DNA from: Trochalopteron elliotii
Lineage: Eukaryota; Chordata; Aves; Passeriformes; Leiothrichidae
NCBI GenBank assembly: GCA_024734555.1
Contig: JANPWX010000081.1
Coordinates: forward strand, 3,000,825-3,064,824
Length of the DNA: 64,000 nucleotides
Direction: 5' to 3'
The notes below the pieces were generated by a model that worked only from the letters and a program-made list of their open reading frames with translations, did no database searches and was not told the origin of the DNA. The translations under genes were made by a program, and so were the position numbers. Below, piece by piece: positions 40,741 to 53,308 of this stretch. Every line of letters starts with the position of its first letter. The first letter of the stretch is position 1.

Positions 40741-41209
40741 AACATTCTCCAAAATAACTATTTCAAAACGTATCATAATTTACTTTCATGATTTATTAAC
40801 TGGATCACACCTCTTATCTCTGACCTTGCTCTTCTCCAATTCATCCAGTTCTATTAAAGATACAATTGCAATTAGAAACAAGAAAAGACAAGTCTAATAG
40901 AGGAAACTCCTTCGTATATTAGGAACATAACAAAGAAACCCAAAAAAGAGTAATACAGATGCATCACTAGTTTGAGAAAAGGCAAAGTAAATTAAGGCAG
41001 AGAACATTTTAAGAGAAGGATGGCTTCTCACATTTCAATCACCGCTGAAATCAAAGAAATAAAGCTTGAGCATTTTTTCTAATAAATCAGTCAGCAGCCT
41101 TCAGCAATATCTGAGACTTGTAACTGTTATCTTGAAAACTAAGCCTCAGTGCAAGAATATCAGGTTTCTTTCTTGTAGTTGTTTTTAAATGTATAAAAAG
41201 ATATTTTGG

Positions 41210-41210
<1 letters not shown>

Positions 41211-41252
<42 letters not shown>

Positions 41253-41255
41253 ATA
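41211..41255. repeat. (AAAT)n microsatellite at the start of DMD intron 2
   Basis: About eleven uninterrupted copies of AAAT on the plus strand (TTTA on the gene strand), 45 bp in all. The tract starts 10 nt inside intron 2, directly beside the exon 2 donor. On the gene strand it would put a U-rich run just downstream of the 5' splice site. Confidence 0.97.
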
Positions 41256-41265
41256 CATTAATTAC
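41256..41265 (-). other. DMD: Splice donor of DMD exon 2
   Basis: The exon ends in AAG and the intron begins gtaattaatg on the minus strand. Positions -3 to +4 match the donor consensus, while +5 is t instead of the usual g, so the donor is serviceable but not ideal. A TTTA-type microsatellite begins immediately after these ten bases. Confidence 0.85.
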
Positions 41266-41327
41266 CTTAGCAAACTGTGCATTTATCCATTTTGTGAAAG
41301 TTTTCTTTTGAACATCCTCCCGTTCAT
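41266..41327 (-). CDS. DMD: Dystrophin exon 2 (start of actin-binding CH1 domain)
   Basis: This is an internal coding exon of dystrophin, the rod-shaped protein that links cortical F-actin to the dystroglycan complex under the muscle and neuronal membrane. Read on the minus strand it is exactly 62 bp, and after a split first codon (exon begins AT) it gives EREDVQKKTFTKW then INAQFAK. In known dystrophins this block opens calponin-homology domain 1 and overlaps the first actin-binding site. EREDV distinguishes dystrophin from utrophin, which I recall as EHNDV here. Compared with the human protein as I remember it there are two conservative changes, Val to Ile and Ser to Ala. The length, the phase (one base from the preceding exon, ending on a codon boundary) and the splice sites all fit DMD exon 2. 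Dp427 first exons supply the upstream base, giving Tyr or Asp at the junction. There are no stops or frameshifts, so I take it as a functional exon, not a retrocopy, because introns flank it directly. Confidence 0.95.
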
Positions 41328-41360
41328 CTGCCGGAGAAAAGAAAAGCACTTCATTAGAAT
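41328..41360 (-). other. DMD: Splice acceptor and branch region of DMD exon 2
   Basis: On the minus strand the bases just before the exon read as a pyrimidine-rich tract, cttttcttttctccgg, followed by cag and then the exon. A ctaat match to the vertebrate branch motif lies at 41353-41357, which puts its branch adenine about 27 nt upstream of the exon edge, a normal distance. The branch assignment is inferred from spacing and motif only. Confidence 0.85.
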
Positions 41361-41865
41361 TACTTATCAAAATAATGCAATATTATTGATTAACGTTTTA
41401 GTTCTGATTTATTGTAAACTACTAATAATACTTCAAACAAAGGCAGGTAGTTTGTTTGGATCTATTATTTGACAATTGCATCAACCCATTTTGAAGGTCT
41501 ACAGGTCCCCTTGATAGTCATGATCTATATCCCTATTTCAACTGACCCATCCTGTGGTTTTTTTTTTCTTCTGGAAGAGAACATGTTGCAGTAGGATCTG
41601 AAACATCCCATTCTAATTTTTCATTTCATATAGGTATAAAAAACCCCAAACATGTCATCTGATGGTTTTGGGATCAGGAAACTGTTCTACAGTAGAAAAG
41701 TATTTGAATTAACATTATATGCACCTCCTCAAATTGCTTGAGGAAGTGAAATCTTCTGGACCCCAACAAGAGTTCTCCATTAGCAGTCCCTGATGAACCT
41801 TGCATTTTTCTTAACCTGCAACTATTTCCCTGTCACAAATTGTTATATAATTTTCCTCCAGTAGA

Positions 41866-41912
41866 AAAAAGAAAAAAAAAAAAACAAAACACAAAAAACA
41901 AAAAAACCCACA
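41866..41912. repeat. A-rich low-complexity tract
   Basis: Run of adenines interrupted by single g or c residues (gaaaaaagaaaaaa, then acaaaacacaaaaaac). Simple sequence in intron 1. Confidence 0.9.
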
Positions 41913-43200
41913 CATGTATTTGGTCAGCCATACATCAAATTCTTTTTCAATTCTTTAATATGAAATCTTTGTAGAGGGAGATGACTTATCTTAGGCTTTG
42001 ATTTCTGTATCTAAGTTATAAGTACAGCCTTGATATAGAATGGAACTGGACAAACAAAAGTACAATGCTGCTGTATTTTACACAGGTTGAAAGATAAAAA
42101 TTATTTCAAACTATAACTTTGTAAGCATTAGCTCAAAAAGATCTATTAGGCATCCCCCCTGAAATATAAAGGACAGATTTCTTTGCTTGGCAAAATAAAA
42201 TCAACCCCAACTAGAATTGAAGGGCATATGTGGAAAAGGGTGCAGAATGCTTATACTAAAATAAAGTTCAGTCAATGCACCCTTTTGGTTTGCAGTAAAA
42301 TTCTCTTAAATAAAAAGGGATATTAAATTCCCTTCTGAAATGTTCAGCAATTAATAACATTAATGGATTCAGTTAAATTTGAAAGGCAGGAATAGACAAG
42401 CTAGAAGAGACGTTCATGGCATTAATAATGTACTTTGCTTTCCCTCCCTCCACCTGTCCAAGGATCCAAGACAAGACAAATCTTTTTGATACAAATATAT
42501 CTTTTGCTCTTAAAACCTCCACTCAATATCACTTTAAACATACGTTTCCCACCAGAATGTTTTCCAGTTTCAAAGATTGCAAACTAGTATTTTTTATGAG
42601 TATATTCTAAGTTACTATTGCATTATAAAGAAGAACTGCAAACTTGAAGGAGGATATTCTGAGTTCATACAATCTTGGAAAAAAAAAATGACAACACAGT
42701 AATACAGCTGGAAACTTGCCACAGAAGACATGCATTATATACACTGCCACTAATATATATATGAGTATTTGCTACAATAAACTTCCTAGAATTCTATTGC
42801 TGTCTATCCCAAATAATGCTGTCAGCTTCATCCTTTGGCTGGAAGTAATACTTGAATAGTTAAGAGACTCATCTAAAAGCAACAGCATGTGAAGGAGAGG
42901 CATGGTCTTTGTTATGCATGATGCTAAAACTCTTAAAAATTTTATTTTTCCCCACAAGCAACGCTTCCCTCTGTGTTGACTGTAAGTTGTTTATTATGAG
43001 TTTTGTTTCATTCTAGCCACAAGCAGTACACAGAAGATGAGACAAGAAAGATACATTTTGTTGGTAGAAGATAAATATTCAATCTGATGTTATGTTACAA
43101 ACTTCTTCAGCAGCTTCATATAAAATGTTACACATAAATAGCTGCTTCTGTTTAGTCATGTCTGCTAAAACTGCCAAATGCAAATGGATTTGAAGAATAA

Positions 43201-43325
43201 TGTGGCATTTAGCAAGGGAAAGGAAAAATAGACAATATCACCTTTTTCAAACTGTTCAAACGATATTTTGTGATATTTAGCAGGGAAAAGGAAAGAGCCA
43301 AAGCACCTCTTTAAACTGCTCAAAC
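43201..43325. repeat. Diverged tandem duplication, 68-bp unit
   Basis: Copy one starts tgtggcatttagcaaggga at 43201 and copy two starts tgtgatatttagcaggga at 43269. Both contain a ggaaagg-like block and end in an aaactgntcaaac block. The copies differ by scattered substitutions and small indels, so this is an old local duplication. Confidence 0.8.
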
Positions 43326-45138
43326 TTCTGCTTTTCCACCCCAGGCAGGTGCAGCAGCATATTTAGTAACAAAGTGGATTGCTTGTTTTAGGTTTTTTGT
43401 TTGTTTGTTTTCTTTTTCCCACAAAGATATATGCAAGTTTAACTGCTAGTCACCAATGAATTCATGTCCACTGTGGTAATAAAAACCAGGGTCTCCTGAG
43501 AAAAATGAGTCAACCCCACAAATTGAATGTCTGAAACTTATTCAAAGTCCCGGCAATGCTCTGCTACTTTGTAAACACAAATCTATTCCACTGCTGTTAT
43601 TTTTATACAAAGATCATTGCAAGCGCTTTTATCTCTAGGTGCTTGCTCTGACAAGTTTATACCACAACAATTTGTTAGTGACAGCCTCCTAACCTGAAAA
43701 TGAATCCATCTTTTGGTTATGCATGGCATGATTTCCCCATTGTAAACATGATTTTTTACAAAGAGATGTTCTCTTAGCCCAGATTTATGGATTGAATGCT
43801 AGATGTGGAAGCTGACTGACATTTATCTAGATGCTGCAGAAATGTGCCAAGAACACTCCTCTGTTCATAATGCTGTGTTTATAAGGGATCCTTCAGGACT
43901 GAGCCAGTGAATGTCCTTGCAGGGGTTTTTACTGTGAGACAAGAATAATCAAATGGCCAAGCAGGTAATTCCTCCACCTGTTCAAGAGCAATATGGTATG
44001 TTTATTTATTTTCTTTCAAGCTGAAAGAAATGCAGAATAGTGTACTGTCTCTCTTCAGGTTAGATATAAACACTGCACGGATCCTGAATTCCTTTATCAC
44101 AGTAACAATAGGATCTTTTCCCCCAGAAGAAATGTTTTTTCTCAAATTGATGGACATTGAGTGGAACAGGCTTAACCTCATTTTCGGCAGGTTATCAACT
44201 CAGAAAATGAATGCTCTGAGGTCTACAAAAAGCCTTCCAGAAAAAAAGAGATATTGAGCAATAAGATTTACCTGATTTTGGTGCCCTACAGACTCTAGTA
44301 CCACTGAACAGATTGTTTTAACTACAACACGTTCACAAATGTGTTCTGATGAGCACCCAGCTTTGCAGCTGGGTATGCAAACCTCTCAGATTAGTTAACT
44401 GCACATTTGACTTTTGAAGAATTATTCCAGGTTAGGCCTCATAATAAATTATGACCCAGAGAGAAAGTGCAGTATTAATGAAGCTAATCATCTGACAAAG
44501 GGCAGTTCTGACATTTAATCAGGCAGCAAGGCTAATAGAGACAAGTGGCACACTGAAGGATGCTTAGGAAAAATCATGATTCAAAAGAGCAAAGATGCTA
44601 CTAATAATAGCAAGTGGTCACCATACAACTTTCCTAGATACTTAATAGCTTATGTTTGCCACCTACCACTCCAATGCAATTCCCATCTGTTTTCTACAAG
44701 AAAAGATCCAACATTATGTTGTCATCTCTTAGTAAACTACACTTTTTACTATCCTTATTTTTCCACACCACCATACGCCCTCCACACCATCAAACATATT
44801 AAATAAAAAATTGTAAGAGGAAAAAATGTATTTTAAATACTGGTATACTCTAGATACTATTCTGAAAGCATACAGCAGTGCTAACAAATCACTAAACAAT
44901 AATACTTATAAACAATTTGAGCTGACAAATACAAAGCAGATTGCAGAATGAACCAAGGTTCATAAACATACACTATGTATGTCACCACACCATTCCATTT
45001 ATATCACAAAAAGCCACTTTCCCACAAAAAGGATGTGGTAGGGAGAAGGAAATTTGCACACCTTGCTGCATCCTTCCCTTTTTTTCTAGAGGATCTTCAA
45101 CCTCTCAGCTCTTGACACACCTGAATAAATATTGCTTT

Positions 45139-45300
45139 CACAGAATGGCTGAGGCTACAAGGCACCCCTGGACATCATCTGGTCCAACTACCCCAGTCAA
45201 GCAGGGCCACCTAGAGCAGATTTTACAGGAACCTGTTGAGTGTGGGTTTTTTATTATCTCCAAGGATGGAGACTCCACAGTGTTTCTTCCTACTAACACA
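45139..45300 (-). mobile_element. CR1 LINE 3' end fragment
   Basis: The left edge cacagaatggctgaggct is the reverse complement of the CR1 terminal region. It is followed by gacatcatctggtccaac, tcaagcagggccacctagag and tctccaaggatggagactcc, all hallmark blocks of a CR1 3' untranslated region read on the minus strand. It is 5' truncated near 45300, where similarity fades. Frames crossing it on either strand are not genes. Confidence 0.92.
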
Positions 45301-45747
45301 TGAAGACTGCATCTTTGGCCTTCCACAGATCTGGGTCGTGTTTTCTAATGCAAGTTGCTTAGAAAATTCTTCTCTAGAGTAAGTACACCCCAATTTCTAA
45401 AATTAGAAGACATTCAATAAAATTGTACTGGTGCACAAGGAGTATGAGAAATGATCCATGTGCTCAGATTATAAACTTCAATTTTAAACAAACAAACAAA
45501 AAATCATTGTCCTTATCATGTCAGTGAAGATGTGACATTTGTAGAGTGTTTGAATCACTCAGAGACAGGCAGTGATAGAGGCTCAGTTGTGTGACAGATT
45601 TGATGCAGCCTTCAGCAAACAATTCCTTCACAGGTGTGGGCACACAAACAGAGAAGAAGGAGGCATCTTATTCTGTTACCCAGTGCTGCCCTGAGTTAGG
45701 TAAACAATAACTGAATAGTTATATTTTGTCTACAAAAACTTATAAGT

Positions 45748-45819
45748 AAGAAAGCAGAAAAAAAGAAAAATTAAAAAAAAAAAAAGAAAAAAGTAAAAGG
45801 AAGAAAAGAAAGAAAAGAA
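45748..45819. repeat. Purine-rich (A/G) low-complexity tract
   Basis: About 70 bp almost wholly A and G with a 13-base A run and aagaaaagaaagaaaag units. Simple sequence. Confidence 0.9.
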
Positions 45820-47156
45820 TTCCCATATACTGGTGAAAACTTCGAAACAACGGTGTCAAGGCAGGTGGCAATCCCCTCATTCAAGGCAACTGCAGGTTCA
45901 TTGGAACACTGCACTTTAGAGAATAAAACCATCAAGATTGCTATTTGATTTTCTAGCAGCCAAACAATGCAGATTGAGAAAAGGTCAGAATTTTCTTCAG
46001 TGAGTGGGAGTGAGAACCAGCAATGGTGGGAGCACTAGGAACAAAAGCAGCCACAGATAGTCACATTATTGATACTCTGGCTCCATCGACTCACTATTCT
46101 TTGAGATTTTCAGTGCATTGCTACAATACTTTGCCAGTAACTCCAGCTGCTGAGAAATGTTCTCTTCCCATTCTTGCTTATCTGAGAGGGGAAGAAAAAA
46201 TCAATGCAATACAATGACTGAAAGATATTCAAGTGGACCAGCTTTGATTTTTAGTCATTGAGGTCATCCAAGACATTCACGAGTTGACAGGAAATACAAT
46301 AGGCTGCTTTGACAGACAGACAAGAAATTTAAGTCTATTTCTCAAGTAAGGCAATACAGAACATGCAATTCTTTGTCCATCTGCTATAAATGTACTGATG
46401 AGCAGTGTGTTGACTTAATCTGAATATTGTTAAACCTTCCTATTCCCTGTGCTACCCTCTTGAGACTTTACTGTGGAACCAGAGTCAAATCACCATAATC
46501 AGACCATCTCAGGCCTTTCAAAACACTGATGAACCTATTCAAATGCTCAGCAGTAATGGAACACTGAAAGCCCTTGTTAATATAGATTTATAGAAAAAAA
46601 AAAAGTACAACTAAACACTATGAAAAATAGAATACTAAAATTTTCTGAGAAAGGTGTGGTGACATTTAAGGTAAATTTAGGAAATGAACAGGTGTATTCT
46701 TAAAATGAAAGACTTTGCTCCCCATTTCCTTCAAATAGAAGAACTCAGAGAGAGGGATGCCATTTACTGATCAGAGGACAAAAGAGAGGATATCTGTAAG
46801 CCCCAACCTACTAGATTTCTACTGACAGATTGGACTAGCAGATTGAACTACTGAACTACCTAGCCTAGACTGAATGTCAGGCTGAGAAAACCTTTTCTTT
46901 TTCTCATTTCATTATGTTAACTGGAATTGTTCTCTCACTACAGATGTTTTAGGGAAACTGCTTCCTGACTTTTCCTATTTTTTAAATTCTTTAAGACATT
47001 GCAAGTGTTTAAATAAGGTCTCACTCTTTGAATCTAACTTTAATTAATTAGCTATTCAGAGAAAAACTACTGAGTGTTTTTGAGAACCGGTATGGATGTC
47101 ACGTGTTAAAAAGGAGCAGCACAAAGGATAGAGAACATGACAGCCTGCAGCCTGGA

Positions 47157-47260
47157 ACAGAAGGAAAGATAAAAAAGGGAAAGAAAAACAAAAAAACCCC
47201 AAACAATGACAACAAAAAGAACAAAAAGAAAAAAAAGAGAAAAATGAGCAAAGGGTAAGG
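47157..47260. repeat. A-rich, mostly purine low-complexity tract
   Basis: Runs of aaaaag and aaaac units over about 100 bp. Its complement yields Phe/Leu/Ser-rich spurious frames on the minus strand. Confidence 0.85.
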
Positions 47261-48734
47261 GGAAGACAGAAGGAGCAATAAACACCTTTACCCTGGCTTG
47301 AGGGAAACAAAACAAGGAAAGAGACATATGGAAAAGAAGGAATGGGATGGGAAAAAGCAGAGATAAACACTTCCTTTCTGGAAAGAAATAAAGGATATCT
47401 GGTAGCTAAATGATCATATGCAGGGAAGCAGTCAATTTGAACAAAAGAACCACTGAAGCATGTGCAGCATAGTCAAAAAGATTTGACTAGCATCCAGAAG
47501 TACCAGAATAATGCAAACAAGCTACATATGATTCCTAAAACAACAACGGGCAGCTGTGAAACGTACACACAGATCTATGTTTGAACAAATTCAAGTAATT
47601 TGTTCATGTTTGTTAACCGCCCCCCTGCCCTTCTTCCCCTCCACCATTTCTCATCCATTTTCCCTAAATAAATTGTAGCATGTAGAACTCCCAAGACAAA
47701 AGTAGGATCACAATTTCAATGAAATTTAGAAACAAAAGAAACAGAGTGTCAGCTCACATTTCCAGAACATTTTAAGTATACACAATATGGGGTGTTCAGC
47801 TCCAGTTCATACACTGGTAATTGTATTCCCCAGCTGTTGACCTAATCCACCTCTGGTCCATCACAGACAAATACACTTTGGGGACTGATCCTACTTGTCC
47901 ATGTCCATGGATTTGACCTGAGGACCTGTAACACAACACTTGAGTGTCAGGACATCTGCCTCAAGTGCTGATGACCCTAACCCTGCCTTACCCTTTTTCA
48001 AGGATAAGGACTTGCAAGAGTTTTGAACCACACTCTACCAAAAATACCCTGTTCTAGTTATTAACAGCTTTGCAAACACAAGCTTGACTGGTTTTGTCTC
48101 TTGAGGTTTTTTATTATGTTCTAACCAGCAACTGCTTTGGATCCAGTACATTTTTCCCAAAGGGAAATTACTAGTAAAATGCAACCTAAAAAGGCCCAGT
48201 GCTTCAATTCATCAGATTCCACTGCACAAGATAAGTAACTGCTCAAACTTAAAGAACTAACCTATCTCTACCTGAGAAGGTGGTTCTTCAAAAGGAGTTC
48301 AGTTTATGCCTTCTCTTTATATGGGAATATACAATTACTCATTTGGATATTCACCTGTGTATAAGTAGTGTCCCCTTTTTTAACTGTTTTTCAATGTCAC
48401 ACACATATATTGACAAATTAAAAGAATCATTGTTAACATTTCAATGGAAGCCCATGCTAATTTAGCATCATACCATAGTTATGACAGTATTTTCTCAATA
48501 CTGTAGTTCATATATTATACCTTTAAATGGGGTAATATATTTGTCTTCACTTAAAACTCCATGCTAGTTAGAAGGGCTGTACCAGCTGAAACCACTGCTG
48601 CTTTCTGGAACTTGTAGAGTATTGTTTGATTTAATTGTATTATCCACTTTTTTGCAGTCAGCCACCAATGAAATCATGTTGCCAGTATATCCAAGTACCT
48701 CGAAAAAATACCAATCATGATTTAAAAGATATTT

Positions 48735-48837
48735 GGTTCTGTGGTTGGTTTGTTTGTCAAGGGTTTTTTTTTTTGGCTTTGTAGTGTTTTTGGGTTTTTG
48801 TTTGTTTTGGGTTGTTTGGGTTTTGTTGTTGTTGTTG
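48735..48837. repeat. GT-rich low-complexity tract
   Basis: About 100 bp composed almost only of G and T on the plus strand (tgggtttttgtttgttttgg, then gttgttgttgttg). Irregular G-runs among T-runs; on the gene strand it is AC-rich. Confidence 0.9.
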
Positions 48838-49945
48838 AAAGCGACAAAATTCACTTGCAGGATAAATCTTAGTGCTACAAAATGGACTAAATTAATGGGG
48901 GAGGATCCTGGTATTACCAAAATGTGAAAGAAAAGTAGGAGTTAGTCAATATTAACTTCACCTTGTCAAATGAGTATATATGGGGAAAATACGTAATATT
49001 TCTTGTTGGTTCATTTGAACAGGACTTTTTTTTTCTTGTTTACAGATTAGGGAAGCACAAGTTAAATGCTGCTAATACATCATGTATACTATATCAAATC
49101 AACAGAAAGACTTTTTGCCACATAGATTTACCACCACTACTATTATTGCTATATATAAAATCTATTGCAACTCCACAGCCCACACCTGCAATTTTTACCA
49201 CAGCTGCTGAGAGATACTTTGATCTTTTCATCTTTCAAGAACAACTAATAATTTGTAAGGTCAATTAGCAGAAATCTCAATGTGCTCGGAGGAAGGAGGC
49301 AATGTTTGCTGCCCAGCCCTCCTGCTGGTTGTTGGGCTGACTGGAACAAAAGAACCTGACTGACATTTTAGGAAAAAAAAAAACATATAACTTCTTTGAA
49401 GAGTGACTAGACCTGGTAAACAGATTAAATACATCTTGACTGTAGTAACTCTGGTTTCAGAGTTTCTTACTCTTAACACATTTTCGTTCTTTCCCAGAGA
49501 AAATGGGAATTATTAACTGAAGACAGCGAGAATCAGTATCAACCCTTTTTCTCCCCTCTGAGCTAAAGGATATTCCCACACTCTGCACAGGAAGGACAGT
49601 GGCATTAGGACAGATGGACAGGCCCAGCTGTGGACTGGCAGCAGTGAGCCCTATTGAACAGCCAGCAGCAGAAAATCCTCCTCAGTTAGACACTAATAAA
49701 ATTGGTTTGTGTGCACTGCACCCTCAGTGACAACCTGCAATAAGCATTGTTAGTCCTCTGCACCAAGGATCTGAGAATTGCTGAAACTAACTCAAAGTGA
49801 GAGCGAGTGCTCTCACCTCGGCTGCTGTTTAACCAGCCAGCTCAAAGAGACCCCAGCACTACAAATGTCCTTGTCACCACTGGGGGAAAAGTCACAGGCC
49901 AGAAATGAGCAGCACTGGCAGCACCTGTATTTCAGCAATGTCACA

Positions 49946-50035
49946 AAAAAAACCAAACAAACAAAAAAACAAACATCCCCCCCTCCCAAAAAAAAAAAAA
50001 AAAACAAAAACACAACAACAACAAAAAAATCCCCC
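49946..50035. repeat. A/C-rich low-complexity tract with a 17-base A run
   Basis: About 90 bp of accaaacaaac units, a c-run, 17 adenines at 49988-50004, then aacaacaacaa. Simple sequence. Confidence 0.9.
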
Positions 50036-53000
50036 AATATAAGAAACTTGTTCTGAAAAAACTTTAACTGGCTCTAGGTTTTATGGTTTTCACCAGGAGA
50101 GTTCCATGAGAACTGGGAAGAGGAAAACTGTGGTAAAGGAGTTGTGGCCAACACTGAAGTTGGCTCGTCATGACAGAGGGGTTAGGAGTTCTTGGGTTTT
50201 TTGTTTGTGCTTTTTAAACCTTGGAAGAGAGGTCAGCATTTAGCTGATCAGCAGCCCATCTCAGAGTAAGCTGGGACAGAGGGACTGCATGGAAGTATTA
50301 CTAGAACAGAGATTAATTACTAGAAATAAAAAAATCAAGGTTATGTAACTAGATAAAATTACCCACAATTTTCATTTTTTTAACCTTTATGAAAACTAGA
50401 GTTATTTTTGTCAGAAAACAGCAGATAAATGCTTACTGGTAGACTGTACCTCTTCCTTAGCTGGAGATTTTTACCATCTAGGTTACTATTTTTGCTCAGA
50501 TATGAGCAACAGAGGACAGGAGACCAAGGACAGTAACGTTAATTCATGAGCCAGCCAGAGAGGAACATATGAAAAATAGGACATAGGAGCCCACAAACTT
50601 TCTGAATTACAGATTTTCAACTAATAACAAATGAAGCTGAAAGAAGCATCAGGATTTAAAATAGGTAATCAGAGTCTAAAACATGACATTAGTATCGAGT
50701 GTTTCACTTAGCCTTCTGATGTGAAAATGAAATTGTTGTTCTGTTTTCAGCAAATGCCATCTAGTGATGCATAGTTGCAAAGCTTTGAACTGCTTTGATT
50801 TTTATGTATATTGTCCCAGATTTTCTGATTTGCTCCTATAGAAAAAAATTAAAAATCAGGCAAATGCTTTACATGGTCGCAGACTTTCAAAATTCACGTC
50901 ACACACATGCAGAACACAGAGGAGGATGGGTTAACCATATGTGAAGGACCAACATTTGTTACAGTTTGCATTAAAATATTCATTGCAAACAACCATGCTA
51001 AGTACACTGTGGTAGCTAGCACTATTCTGTAATATTTCAAGCTCTTTTTTTGTTCCTCTGTCAAAAGAAATTAGAGAACAGGCTGTTCTAGTCTGCTTGA
51101 CTGACTGCTGTCTACTTTATTTCATCTGACCCAATTAGTGTCTCAGTTAATTAGAAGGAGCTGCCACTGGGACATCAGAGAATGTATCAGAGAAGTTTGC
51201 AATTAATGAGACCAAGGTGTTAGTATGCAATGGTTTACAATACACACACTCTATTCTTAGGGTGAAGATACTGTCATTACAAAGCTGACAGCATCAACTG
51301 GTCCACAACTAGAATTCATCTTACTATACAACATTTGAGAAATTTTCAAAGAAAAGAACACATGCCTCTAAGAACAGCTGTGTAAATTAAAGGGAAGTGA
51401 ACTGTGTTTTCCACTCCTGTTTCACCTCACCTGAAGTAGACAAAGTAATGATGAATGCATTTAAACTATAGTTATGATTTATTTAATTCAGAAAGAACTA
51501 TTGCAGATTTCATGCTGTCAGGTCTCTTGGCATCCTTTCACCACTCCCAAGCATCCTCCACTTTCCAAGGGTAGAAAAGAAAGGACAGTCAAAGAGTAAA
51601 GCCCTTGTTGATAGTGATAATTGTGGGGGGGAAGCCAATGGAATAGAATTTAATTCCCCTATACCCTTTCTGATCTCACAGCTACTTTGTTCTGTTTGTA
51701 GTGGTTCAATTGTACAAGTGACTGAAAGATCTTAAATTTTGAGGAATAGAGGTTAGGATCTGAATATGTGGCATACTGCACACAACTGTCCAGTACTACC
51801 CCATATTTGGAAAAACTCCAACTGAAGGCTAATACAAATGACATAAAAGTCTAAATACCAGCACGTCACAGAAAATCTGAATTACAAAGAATGTTAAATG
51901 TGTATTCCTTATGCCCTATAATATCAAACACTCCTGAAAAGAAAAAGGAAATAATTGAATTTCTAGACAGCTCATAAGCAACACCTTGCGAACAGCCACA
52001 ATGTTTACTGCAGACTGTTCTTCCTTCAGCTCCTTTCTGAGGCTTCTGTTTTTCATTTAACAGCTTTATTTGGGAAGTGACTGTTCAGTTCTCACACAAA
52101 GAAAAAACATTCATATTGGAAGAATGGGGGAGGTGTTTGTCTCTTTTGCCTCTAAGATGGTGAAAAATGAGAGCACAACAGAAATGATTTTTAGACTTCA
52201 TCACAATGATGTTGACAACTGTTACAAAGAATATGCATTTTTTAGATTTTTTAAGACAAAACTTATTAAAGTTAGAACTCAGCAATGTGCTCAGAGCCAC
52301 CAATAGTTCAAATTGTGTTTTTACCCAGCATCCAGTGGGGGAAAAGCTATCATTATAGAGAACAGGCTTTTATAAGCTGTAGAAATCTGAAGACAAGAGA
52401 AGCATTTAAGGTGAGATACCACCCTTGTCCATCAAATTACACAACAGCATTGGCTTGTGGTCCAATCTCTGCCTCTCCAGTACCCCACTGAGAGGGGGCA
52501 GCCTGTGACACTCAGAAGTACAGGATGTGTTTCTTCTTAAGCAGTCAGGCACAGGTCCTGCTTAAGAATATTTTATTATCTAATACACTAAAATAAAACA
52601 ATACACTTAACATAATTGGCTATGTGTTGTTAAACACATGTTTACAACTTTGCATAAGGTTCTCAGATTATTTTTAAGTTGTCTACAGAACTAACTGCAA
52701 ATAGATAGAAATCCTATTCAAAATTCATCTGCCTGACACTAGTGCATTTGTTAGAACTGAATACTCAGTTTGGGGCTAAACCCATTTTTCATCCACACAT
52801 TGGGACAAAGCTCAACATCTTAGATTTACCTTGGGAGAGTGGAGTAGAAAGAACTGGTAAAAATAAAGTGGACAGGGACAGTAAGATAGCAAGGAAGAAA
52901 GAGGATAAGCATAATTCCCTTATCCATATTTTGGGGAACTTTTTCCATTCTGGGGTAGGGGGAAAAGTAAAGGGAGGAGCAATTTTTAAAATGATAACAT

Positions 53001-53291
53001 CATTACATTTTGTAACATGTCTCTGAAATTCTTACTCCACTTTAGAATATTTGAAGCACTTGTGAAATATTTATTAAAATTAGATTTAATATGAGTATTG
53101 TTCATCTTCTCACTAAGTGGGCATTGTCTGAGCAAGTTACAAGACTATTTGCAATAACAAATTGCATTTCTATCCTGTCAGATTTCGTGCCCTCCAATCT
53201 GAAAGTAGGATTTTCTGGCTGTACCAGACATGAACATTTTAGACAACTAACATATTTGCTACCTATATGTACTCTGTACATTGATCAGTGG

Positions 53292-53308
53292 TTTTTTTTT
53301 TTTTTTTT
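53292..53308. repeat. Poly-T run, 17 bases
   Basis: Seventeen consecutive thymines in otherwise unique intron 1 sequence. Confidence 0.95.

Noticed and set aside
41266..41327. Exon could belong to utrophin instead of dystrophin
   Set aside because: The peptide reads EREDV at the start, as in dystrophin; utrophin has EHNDV and ARFSK at the corresponding places, as I recall. The 62-bp length and phase also fit DMD exon 2.
41185..41370. 61-codon minus-strand open frame as a gene in itself
   Set aside because: Only its middle is the dystrophin exon; the N-terminal part is intron 1 with the acceptor tract and the C-terminal IYLF repeats are the TTTA microsatellite.
44488..44514. Minus-strand MSELPFVR start, considered as a Purkinje-type dystrophin first exon (MSEVSS-like)
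   Set aside because: Resemblance stops after three residues, the frame ends at a stop within nine codons and no GT donor in the right phase follows.
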